NCBI GenBank assembly: GCA_024636425.1
Contig: JAGXHB010000008.1
Coordinates: 1 to 6,788, forward strand
Source: Roseobacter sp.
Lineage (GTDB): Bacteria > Pseudomonadota > Alphaproteobacteria > Rhodobacterales > Rhodobacteraceae
Reading direction: 5' to 3'
DNA: 6,788 nucleotides
Shown: piece by piece, positions 1-5,195 of the stretch
Layout: every line of letters starts with the position of its first letter
Position numbering within the stretch: the stretch's first letter is position 1
Program-made: the position numbers and the translations under genes
Notes under the pieces: generated by a model
Told to the model about the DNA's origin: nothing
Database searches by the model: none
What the model saw: only the letters and a program-made list of their open reading frames with translations

Positions 1-1181
1 GCACCACCGTGATCGAGGCAGAGTACCGTTCGCCCTTCCTCGCCCATGCAGCGCTCGAACCCCTCAGCGCCACGGTGCTGGTCGAGGCGGACAGGGTGCA
101 GATCTGGACCGCGACGCAGATCCCCGCCGTGGTGCGCGATGCCGCGGTCGAGATCACCGGCGTTGATCCGTCGCAGGTCACTCTGCACGCCTTGTCTGCG
201 GGGGGCAGCTTTGGCCGCAGGCTCGACCACGATTACGTGGTGCAGGCGATCCAGATCGCCGCCACCATGCCCGGCACGGCCGTAAAGACCACCTGGAGCC
301 GGGAGGAGGACATGACCCATGATTACCCTCGGCCCCTGCACATGGCCGTTGGCCGGGGCACTGTCACGGATGGCCGGGTGCTGGCCTATGATCTCGACAG
401 TATCAGCCCCTCGCTCATCTCGTCGTGGTTCGGGCGGATTTTCATCGTGCCGCCGGGGCCGGACACGATGCTGGTCTGGGGTGCGTTTGACCAGCCCTAT
501 GCGATCCCCAATTACCGCGTGACGGGCTATGCCGCGCCGCCGCTGGTGCCGGTCGGGTCGTGGCGCTCGCCCGGGGCCTGCTCCAACAGCTTCTTCCACG
601 AGAGCTTCCTGTCCGAACTGATCCACGCCGCCGGTGCCGACCCGCTGGAGGAACGCTTGCGCCTGATCGCGGACGCGGACTCGCGCCGCGTGCTCGAAGC
701 GGTGGGCGAGATGTCGAACTGGGCAGGCGCTGACATCGGGCCAGGGCGCGGGCGCGGCATCGCCTTTGCCCACACCCACGGCGTGCCCGTGGCGGAGGTG
801 ATCGACGTGACCATGACCGACGGCGGGTTACGCATCGACGAGGTCTGGATCGCCGCCGATTGCGGCACCGTCTTCGATCCGGTGAATGCCGAAGTGCAGT
901 TGACCGGGGCCGCCATCTTTGGTCTCGGCCACGCGATGAACTGCGAGTTGACCTACGAGAACCACGCCGTGCAGCAGACCAACTTCCATGCTTTCGAGGG
1001 GATGCGCCTGCACCAGACGCCGCTGTTCCACACACAACTGCTGGGCAAGGCAGAGCGCGTGCGCGGCCTTGGCGAGCCCGCAACGGCCCCCGCCGCCCCC
1101 GCGCTTGCCGATGCCATCTTTGCCGCGACGGGCCAGCGCCTGCGCGAGATGCCGTTCAGCAAATCGGTGGATTTCGCATGA
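1..1181 (+). CDS. Xanthine dehydrogenase-family molybdopterin-binding subunit, IorB-like (5' truncated by window)
   Basis: This is the large, molybdenum-cofactor-binding subunit of a two-subunit hydroxylase of the isoquinoline 1-oxidoreductase / aldehyde dehydrogenase type. Such enzymes insert a water-derived oxygen into N-heterocycles or aldehydes and pass electrons to a separate 2Fe-2S subunit. The frame is open through the left edge. The GTG at 9 is internal, because family members are usually about 700 or more residues and only about 390 are visible. Counting from that GTG, the cofactor-binding loop GGSFGRR is at residues 65-71 (GGGFGRR is more usual), VPVGSWRSPG is at about 180-189, and GLGEPATAP is at 353-361. 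Glu356 matches the catalytic glutamate of the family. The C-terminus, with its ALADAIFAATG helix and final MPFSK, is typical of IorB-like proteins and appears complete. A cysteine hydrolase follows 85 bases downstream on the same strand. The partner 2Fe-2S subunit, if present, lies outside the window. The family call is firm; the substrate is unknown. Confidence 0.93.
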   Translation, partial: TTVIEAEYRSPFLAHAALEPLSATVLVEADRVQIWTATQIPAVVRDAAVEITGVDPSQVTLHALSAGGSFGRRLDHDYVVQAIQIAATMPGTAVKTTWSREEDMTHDYPRPLHMAVGRGTVTDGRVLAYDLDSISPSLISSWFGRIFIVPPGPDTMLVWGAFDQPYAIPNYRVTGYAAPPLVPVGSWRSPGACSNSFFHESFLSELIHAAGADPLEERLRLIADADSRRVLEAVGEMSNWAGADIGPGRGRGIAFAHTHGVPVAEVIDVTMTDGGLRIDEVWIAADCGTVFDPVNAEVQLTGAAIFGLGHAMNCELTYENHAVQQTNFHAFEGMRLHQTPLFHTQLLGKAERVRGLGEPATAPAAPALADAIFAATGQRLREMPFSKSVDFA

Positions 1182-1221
1182 GACATCCCCTGCGCATCAG
1201 TTCCTGTTCGGCGCGGCAAAG

Positions 1222-1237
1222 ACCGGGTGAGCCCGGT
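1222..1237 (+). other. Small perfect hairpin between oxidoreductase and hydrolase genes
   Basis: ACCGGG (1222-1227) and CCCGGT (1232-1237) form a six-pair stem around a TGAG loop. A C-rich stretch follows rather than a T-run, so it is not a standard intrinsic terminator. It could protect or process a shared transcript, or weaken read-through into the hydrolase gene. A chance stem in GC-rich DNA is also possible. Confidence 0.35.
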
Positions 1238-1266
1238 TCCCCAAACTCCCGCGAAAGGAACGACCC

Positions 1267-1902
1267 ATGACTGACACCCAATACCCCCATGCCGCAACTG
1301 CGCTTCTGTGCATCGACCCCTACAACGACTTCCTTGCCGAGGGCGGCAAGATGTGGCCGGCCCTGGCGGAGGTTGCCACATCGGTTGGCCTCCATGCCAA
1401 CTTGGCCCGGATCCGTGAGACAGCGCGCAAGGCAGGCATGCCGAACTTCATCCTGCCGCATCACCGGCACCACGCCACAGACTTCGAGGGATGGGCGCAT
1501 CTCACGCCGTCGCAGGCCGCAGCGCACGAATATCAGTTGTTTGCCGAGGGCAGCTGGGGCGGCGAATGGTACGAGGGGTTCGGCCCGGACACCGGCGACA
1601 TCATCGTCAAGGAACACTGGGGCGCGTCGAGCTTTGCCAATACCGATCTCGACGTGCAGCTGCGCCAGCAGGGGATCACGCATGTCATTTTCATCGGCCT
1701 GATCGCCAATACCTGTATCGAGGCGTCAGCGCGGTATGCGGCCGAACTCGGGTACCACGTGACGCTGGTGCGCGATGCAACGGCGGCCATGTCGGCGGAC
1801 GCCATGCACGCCGCGCACGAGATCAACGGCCCGACCTATGCACACGCGATCCTGACCACGGCAGAGGTGGTCGGCAAACTCGCCGCTGAGGACGCCGCGT
1901 GA
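1267..1902 (+). CDS. Isochorismatase-family cysteine hydrolase
   Basis: This 211-residue cytoplasmic protein has the isochorismatase-like alpha/beta fold found in nicotinamidases, N-carbamoyl amidases and related amide hydrolases. The catalytic triad is readable by motif: Asp17 in LLCIDPYNDF, Lys115 in IIVKEHWGASSF, and the nucleophile Cys150 in GLIANTCIEASARYA. Length and layout are complete for the family. The ATG at 1267 is preceded by AAAGGA (1254-1259) at seven bases' spacing, which fixes the start. A His-rich loop, PHHRHH, lies at about residues 64-69, in the region where nicotinamidases place metal ligands, but the exact metal-site pattern of those enzymes is not evident. The gene follows the molybdenum hydroxylase gene and overlaps the next frame by four bases, so it is probably cotranscribed. 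By context it may cleave an amide or carbamoyl product made by the oxidoreductase. Nothing in the sequence fixes the substrate, and the name isochorismatase should not be taken literally. Confidence 0.92.
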   Translation: MTDTQYPHAATALLCIDPYNDFLAEGGKMWPALAEVATSVGLHANLARIRETARKAGMPNFILPHHRHHATDFEGWAHLTPSQAAAHEYQLFAEGSWGGEWYEGFGPDTGDIIVKEHWGASSFANTDLDVQLRQQGITHVIFIGLIANTCIEASARYAAELGYHVTLVRDATAAMSADAMHAAHEINGPTYAHAILTTAEVVGKLAAEDAA

Positions 1903-2087
1903 TCCTCGGGCAGGCGGCCACGACCCTGGTCGCGAAACGTGCCGCACCGGACATGCCCTGGTGGGTTCTTCTGGTCAGCGCTTTCCTCATCGACATCGCG
2001 ATGTTCAGCTTCGTCGGGCTCGGCATCGAGACCATGGAACCGACGGGCGGGAAACCAAGCCTATCGTTGAAGCACCTACTGGTCTGA
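1899..2087 (+). pseudogene. Truncated N-terminal fragment of a small integral membrane protein
   Basis: This 62-codon frame starts at a GTG that overlaps the hydrolase stop (GTGA, 1899-1902), the usual form of translational coupling. It begins MILGQAATTLVAKRAAPD and continues into a hydrophobic helix (about residues 19-41) ending near GLGIE. That opening resembles the N-terminus of the roughly 200-residue multi-helix membrane proteins of the YdjM/metal-dependent-hydrolase-like group, which start M-[FI]-L-G-H and carry a second short motif after the first helix. Here the resemblance stops at about residue 50 (near base 2045). The tail after it is unlike a membrane protein, and base composition becomes less GC-rich. 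I therefore read it as the surviving 5' end of a longer gene cut by a deletion or insertion. The alternative is a genuine 62-residue single-helix protein. The family resemblance is from memory and moderate. Confidence 0.5.
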
Positions 2088-2191
2088 TAAATCCAGGTGA
2101 GCGGATTTTTTCAATTACGTCGGACGGGGATGCTGCCTGCTCCGAGGGACATCAAAGTGCAGCGCAACGGACATTGCCTTCTTGCAAAAGC
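2088..2191. other. Unassigned intergenic stretch with lower GC
   Basis: No coding frame here resembles a known protein. Composition is visibly more A/T-rich than the flanking genes, especially at about 2050-2115. The stretch separates the truncated membrane-protein frame from the AraC remnant, so it probably contains the junction of whatever rearrangement removed the rest of both genes. I looked for insertion-sequence ends or target duplications and could not recognise any. Confidence 0.4.
2089..2111 (+). terminator. Possible weak rho-independent terminator
   Basis: AAATCC (2089-2094) pairs with GGATTT (2103-2108) around the eight-base loop AGGTGAGC. The descending arm runs into six consecutive T (2106-2111). 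The element begins two bases after the stop codon of the 62-codon frame, the right place to end the oxidoreductase-hydrolase transcript. The stem is short and contains only two G-C pairs, so efficiency would be low and the match could be chance. Confidence 0.35.
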
Positions 2192-2324
2192 TTCTCCGTG
2201 GATCTGGAAGTCATCGCTCGCCTACCGCGATGCGAACAGTTTGTCGCGGAGCTTCCGGCGGTGGACAGGCCTTTCGCCGCTCGCGTTCCGGCAGCAGTCG
2301 GACGGGACCGACGCGACCGGGTAA
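2192..2324 (+). pseudogene. Frameshifted C-terminal remnant of an AraC-family transcriptional regulator
   Basis: The frame ending at the TAA 2322-2324 contains YRDANSLSRSFRRWTGLSP followed by LAFRQQ. This is the recognition helix and end of the second helix-turn-helix of OruR/AraC-type regulators. Just upstream, in the +2-shifted frame, bases 2201-2221 encode DLEVIAR, which is what should directly precede that helix (pattern: xLEVIARxLGYRDANSFSRAF). Joining the two requires about five missing bases near 2222, enough to restore Leu-Gly between Arg and Tyr. The sequence therefore looks like a regulator tail disabled by a small deletion, with the sensor domain and first helix-turn-helix gone. 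The surviving homologous part is only about 35 codons. It resembles, but is not a copy of, the intact AraC regulator encoded on the opposite strand at 3785-4789. Within this window it is clearly a fragment. Confidence 0.72.
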
Positions 2325-2365
2325 TCCGGCTCATGCGCGGGCAGTGCGGCGGCCTGTGGGGCCAG

Positions 2366-3760
2366 TCAGCGGCGGCGGTGCATCAGGCTCATCAGCCGGG
2401 CCTGCCGGTCAAAGGGCTTTTCGGGCTCGGCAGGCCGCGCATGACCATCCATCATCCGCCGCACCATCACCGCTGCGATGCCCGCAAAGATAACGCCGCC
2501 CAAGGCCTGCCCGATCAGCACACCCGCCGCCCCGAAGAGCGCACCACCCGCCAGCACCAAGGGTACGGTCCCCAGCGTGTGCCGCCCCCAGTTGATCCAG
2601 GTGGACCGGAACGGATGGCCCATGTTGTTGAACGCCGCGTTGGCGACAAAGATCACCCCGTTGAAGAAGAACGCCAGCGCCAGCGGACCGCAGAAGAGGA
2701 CCAGCAGATCGCGCGTCACCCCTTCGGCCCCGAAGAGCGCAATGATTGGATCGCGCAGGGCAAAAAGGAGGCCTGTCATCGCCACGGTGAAGATCGCACA
2801 AAATAGCAACCCGTCGCGATAAGCCCGCCGCACCCGGTCCATCCGCCCCGCCCCGAAGTTCTGGCCGATCACCGGCCCGATGGCACCCGACAGCGCGAAA
2901 ATTACACCAAATGCCACCGGGGTCATCCGGCTTACGATGGCCATTCCCGCCACAGCCGCCTCGCCATAGCTGGCGATGGCGCGGGTGACAAAGGCCTGTC
3001 CTAGGGGTGTCGCCAGTTGGGTCAGGAGCGCCGGGGCGGCGATGGTCACGATGGGCACGAAGGCAACAGACATCTCGGGCAGACCGGGCCGCACCAAGCC
3101 GCCGTGGTGGCGAAAGATCGGGATCAACGCCGTGCCCGCGATCACCAGCCGCGCCGCAACGCTGGCCAGCGCCGCGCCCGTCAGGTCGAGCCCCAGACCG
3201 AAGATCAGGATCGGATCGAGCGCCGCGTTGACCAGCGCGCCCCAGATCGTCGCCATCATCGCGCGGCGCGCATCGCCACGCGCGCGCAGGATCGCGCCGC
3301 CCACCATGCCGACCATCAGAAACGGAAGGCTCGGCACGATGATCTGAAGATAGCCGACAGCAAGATCCAGCGTCTCACCCTTTGCCCCCATCAGCGCCGC
3401 CAGCGGCGCAAGGTTCAGCCAGACCGCCGCTGCGAAGACCGCGCCAAAGACGACACCCCAGACCAGCGCGGCTGCCGCCTGCGCCTTCGCCAGCTCGGCG
3501 TCGCCCTGCCCCAAAGCGCGGGCCACCAGCGCCCCCGCCGCAATCGCCATGCCGATGCCGAAAGAGGTGGTGAAGAACAAGATTGCGCCGGCGTATCCCA
3601 CCGCCGCCGCCAGTTCCGCGTTGCCCAGCATCGAGATGAAGACCATGTCGATGAAATCGACCGCGAAGACCGCCATCAGCCCTACCGAAGAGGTGAGCGC
3701 CATCACCGTGATATGGCGAAAGAGGTTCCGCTCCAGAAAAATCGCACTTGCGTCAGCCAT
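2366..3760 (-). CDS. MATE-family multidrug/toxin efflux transporter
   Basis: This 464-residue inner-membrane antiporter belongs to the multidrug and toxic compound extrusion family, which expels cationic drugs, metabolites or toxins in exchange for Na+ or H+. Hydrophobicity is consistent with twelve helices in two homologous MatE halves. The first half opens with VDFIDMVFISMLGNAELAAA (residues 34-53), the family's first-helix signature with Asp38 in the expected place. The second half begins at about residue 230 with the matching pattern around QLATPLGQAF. Length is normal. A basic, proline-containing cytoplasmic tail of about 30 residues follows the last helix. The start ATG at 3760 has AAGG six bases upstream. 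The gene lies 24 bases behind an AraC-type regulator on the same strand, so it is most likely cotranscribed with it and controlled by it. Substrate cannot be predicted. No clear terminator follows its stop codon. Confidence 0.95.
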   Translation of the reverse strand: MADASAIFLERNLFRHITVMALTSSVGLMAVFAVDFIDMVFISMLGNAELAAAVGYAGAILFFTTSFGIGMAIAAGALVARALGQGDAELAKAQAAAALVWGVVFGAVFAAAVWLNLAPLAALMGAKGETLDLAVGYLQIIVPSLPFLMVGMVGGAILRARGDARRAMMATIWGALVNAALDPILIFGLGLDLTGAALASVAARLVIAGTALIPIFRHHGGLVRPGLPEMSVAFVPIVTIAAPALLTQLATPLGQAFVTRAIASYGEAAVAGMAIVSRMTPVAFGVIFALSGAIGPVIGQNFGAGRMDRVRRAYRDGLLFCAIFTVAMTGLLFALRDPIIALFGAEGVTRDLLVLFCGPLALAFFFNGVIFVANAAFNNMGHPFRSTWINWGRHTLGTVPLVLAGGALFGAAGVLIGQALGGVIFAGIAAVMVRRMMDGHARPAEPEKPFDRQARLMSLMHRRR

Positions 3761-3784
3761 CGGATGCCTTGATCAATCGTATCT

Positions 3785-4789
3785 TCATCCCATGTGACCG
3801 CTGCGTAAATCTTGCGGCGTCATTCCCGTCCATCTTCGGAACGCACGCTGGAATGCATTCGGATCGCGATAGCCCGCAAGATGCGCGATTTGCTGGTTGT
3901 TCAGGTCGCTCTTGAGCAGATAGCGGATCGCGAGATCTTTGCGCGTCTCGTCCAGCAGCGACTGAAACGTGACGCCTTCGTCGCGCAGGCGACGCAACAG
4001 CGTGCTGCGGCTAAACTTCAAGCGACCGCAGATATGGGCGATCGTGGGCTCGGTGATCGGGAATGCCTCTACCATTGTTGCGCGGACACGGTCCGAGAGA
4101 GGTACGCCTTTGGACTGGATCATGGCCTGGGCCTGCAGGTCCGCCTCGGTCGCCTGCCAAAGCGCCGGATTTTCGGAGATGAAAGGCCGGCGCGCATCCG
4201 CACCGGCATAGGTCAGTGCGGCGTCGCCGTCCTCGGGGATCATGCCGAAAACATCAGCCAGCCGCGCGCGTTCGTCTTGCGGCAGCGGCAGGTTAACCCG
4301 CAGCGGCCGGATCGCATGGCGCGCCAAGGCGTTGGCCTGCGCGTGCAGATAGATGATCTGGGGGCTGCTGAACGATCCGGGCAAGAGGGCGGTGGCCACG
4401 TCCGGGGCGACGCGCACGGTGAATTCCTGCGCGCTGCGCGACACGACGAATTGCATCGGCCCGAACAGGCTTTTGAACTGTGCCATTCGCGTGATTCCGG
4501 TCTCGAAATCGGGGGCCGTCGACAGCGCGAAAAGAACCGGGATCGCGGGACCGCCCGCCATGCGCAGCCCGAGGAGCCGCGCAACATCCTGCTGCTTTGA
4601 TACGTCCATCATCGCGGACCACAGGCGCAGGTACTCTTCGGCAGAAACCAGAAAGGCCCGGTCGTTGGGCGCGTCAGCCACGATGCCCGCACGGGCCAGA
4701 ACCTCTTCCCACCCGATCCCCAGAATCCCGCAGATCGGGCCGGACAGGACGGCGGATGTGTAGATCGGAGAACTTTCCTGAGCCTGCAT
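3785..4789 (-). CDS. AraC-family transcriptional regulator (OruR/ArgR-like, Arabinose_bd + HTH)
   Basis: This 334-residue cytoplasmic DNA-binding protein has an N-terminal sensor region (about residues 15-210) of the type found in OruR-like regulators and a C-terminal AraC DNA-binding domain (about 230-330). The first helix-turn-helix is near 248-270 (TIAHICGRLKFSRSTLLRRL). The second is near 298-320 and ends with YRDPNAFQRAFRRWTG and TPQDL, the family signature. The length is typical and nothing appears truncated. The ATG at 4789 is preceded by GAGAAGG at eight to nine bases, which supports this start. The gene reads into the MATE transporter gene 24 bases downstream, suggesting an autoregulated regulator-exporter operon. 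Two direct repeats at 4866-4900, upstream of its start, are a plausible binding site. The effector is unknown; OruR relatives often sense amino acids or aromatic compounds, but the sequence does not tell which. Confidence 0.93.
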   Translation of the reverse strand: MQAQESSPIYTSAVLSGPICGILGIGWEEVLARAGIVADAPNDRAFLVSAEEYLRLWSAMMDVSKQQDVARLLGLRMAGGPAIPVLFALSTAPDFETGITRMAQFKSLFGPMQFVVSRSAQEFTVRVAPDVATALLPGSFSSPQIIYLHAQANALARHAIRPLRVNLPLPQDERARLADVFGMIPEDGDAALTYAGADARRPFISENPALWQATEADLQAQAMIQSKGVPLSDRVRATMVEAFPITEPTIAHICGRLKFSRSTLLRRLRDEGVTFQSLLDETRKDLAIRYLLKSDLNNQQIAHLAGYRDPNAFQRAFRRWTGMTPQDLRSGHMG

Positions 4790-4847
4790 GCCGGTGACCT
4801 TCTCAAGGAAGCATTGCGCATTACACTAGAAACGCTTCCCGTAGTCC

Positions 4848-4853
4848 TGGCAA
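4848..4853 (-). promoter_or_regulatory. Possible -35 element of the AraC-MATE operon
   Basis: On the minus strand, TTGCCA lies 12 bases downstream of the direct-repeat pair and about 60 bases before the regulator's start codon. A TAGTGT at 19 bases' spacing is the nearest candidate -10, which is a poor fit. An activator-dependent promoter often has such a weak core, so the placement next to the repeats is the main support. Confidence 0.25.
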
Positions 4854-4865
4854 CAGGGTTGAGGT

Positions 4866-4900
4866 GATCTGCAAGACAATGAAACGATCTGCAAGCCAAT
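4866..4900 (-). promoter_or_regulatory. Pair of 15-base direct repeats, candidate AraC-type operator
   Basis: GATCTGCAAG-A-CAAT (4866-4880) and GATCTGCAAG-C-CAAT (4886-4900) match at 14 of 15 positions and are offset by exactly 20 bases, about two helical turns. Two tandem sites on the same face of the helix is how AraC-family proteins commonly bind, one helix-turn-helix pair per site. The repeats sit about 77 bases upstream of the AraC-type regulator's start codon and just upstream of a TTGCCA sequence on the minus strand. The repeat is seen directly; binding by the neighbouring regulator is inference. Confidence 0.6.
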
Positions 4901-5078
4901 TCCCGTGGAGGGTCTTCAGCGCATGCGGCATGTTTGGCGGTATCCATGCTGAGCCTGACCAAGAACGCGGGCACGACCTCCACCGATGGTCTGGCGCACA
5001 AGATCGCCCTCGACACATGCGTCATCCTGCGCGCCTGAGCCTTGGCTCGAAAAGACGCTCTCCCGGAGGAAACGTAAG

Positions 5079-5156
5079 GTGCAACCCGCACCAAAAGCCG
5101 CTGGCGGGCTGTTGCGGGCCTCTGCGGGCTATGGAACCTTAGGAAGGATGCGTTAG
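5079..5156 (+). CDS. Possible 25-residue leader or orphan small frame
   Basis: A GTG at 5079 is preceded by the strong ribosome binding site GGAGGA (5065-5070) at eight bases' spacing. It opens a 25-codon frame beginning MQPAPKAAGG and ending at a TAG (5154-5156), 39 bases before the CNNM start. The start codon lies in a small hairpin, GGTGC (5078-5082) with GCACC (5088-5092), which would partly hide it. Possible readings are a regulatory upstream peptide, the surviving start of a lost gene, or coincidence. The peptide does not resemble any family I know and has no membrane segment or run of a single amino acid typical of attenuator leaders. Confidence 0.3.
   Translation: MQPAPKAAGGLLRASAGYGTLGRMR
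5104..5130. repeat. Three GCGGGC motifs at exact 10-base spacing
   Basis: GCGGGCT (5104-5110), GCGGGCC (5114-5120) and GCGGGCT (5124-5130) recur every 10 bases, with a shared TG or GG before two of them. The spacing is close to one helical turn. They lie within the 25-codon frame upstream of the CNNM gene. They may be a tandem-repeat remnant or a phased protein-binding array; GC-rich chance similarity is also possible. Confidence 0.45.
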
Positions 5157-5195
5157 TTGCATGAACATTGAACTTGAATTTTGAAAGATACCGCG

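Larger units (their letters stand above)
4790..5195. other. Divergent intergenic region (regulator leftward, CNNM protein rightward)
   Basis: About 400 bases separate the AraC start codon from the chosen CNNM start codon. It must hold the promoters of both transcripts. It contains the direct-repeat candidate operator nearer the regulator, and a 25-codon frame with GCGGGC repeats nearer the CNNM gene. A 31-codon frame at 4946-5038 with GC-rich third positions also occurs, but I cannot match it to any family. No recognisable structured RNA or riboswitch was found by eye. Confidence 0.6.

Noticed and set aside
442..1083. A 213-codon minus-strand frame opposite the oxidoreductase gene
   Set aside because: It is strongly Arg/Ser/Pro-rich without motifs, an expected artefact of GC-rich coding DNA.
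2045..2190. Possible insertion-sequence remnant at the composition change
   Set aside because: No terminal inverted repeats, target duplication or transposase fragment could be seen.
2296..2365. Small inverted repeats (such as CCGG-GTAAT-CCGG) downstream of the MATE stop codon
   Set aside because: Stems are only about four pairs and no T-run follows on the minus strand, so they are not convincing as a terminator.
1961..2806. A 281-codon + strand frame spanning the scar and the 3' end of the MATE gene
   Set aside because: Most of it is antisense to the MATE gene and low in hydrophobic residues. Only a short piece (DLEVIAR, 2201-2221) has meaning, as part of the AraC remnant.
3017..3772. A 251-codon frame on the + strand opposite the MATE gene
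   Set aside because: Its product is rich in Arg, His, Gln and Asp, typical of an antisense shadow of a GC-rich membrane-protein gene. The MATE reading has clear family motifs throughout.
3769..3776. TTGATCAA palindrome in the gap between the AraC and MATE genes
   Set aside because: An eight-base palindrome in a 24-base gap that overlaps the ribosome binding site is not enough to call an operator.
3812..4600. A 262-codon + strand frame opposite the AraC gene
   Set aside because: It is an Arg-rich shadow; the minus-strand frame has full AraC domain structure and a ribosome binding site.
4821..5018. A 65-codon minus-strand frame upstream of the AraC gene, ending in a mildly hydrophobic stretch
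   Set aside because: It covers the direct-repeat operator candidate, has no good ribosome binding site and resembles no family I recognise.
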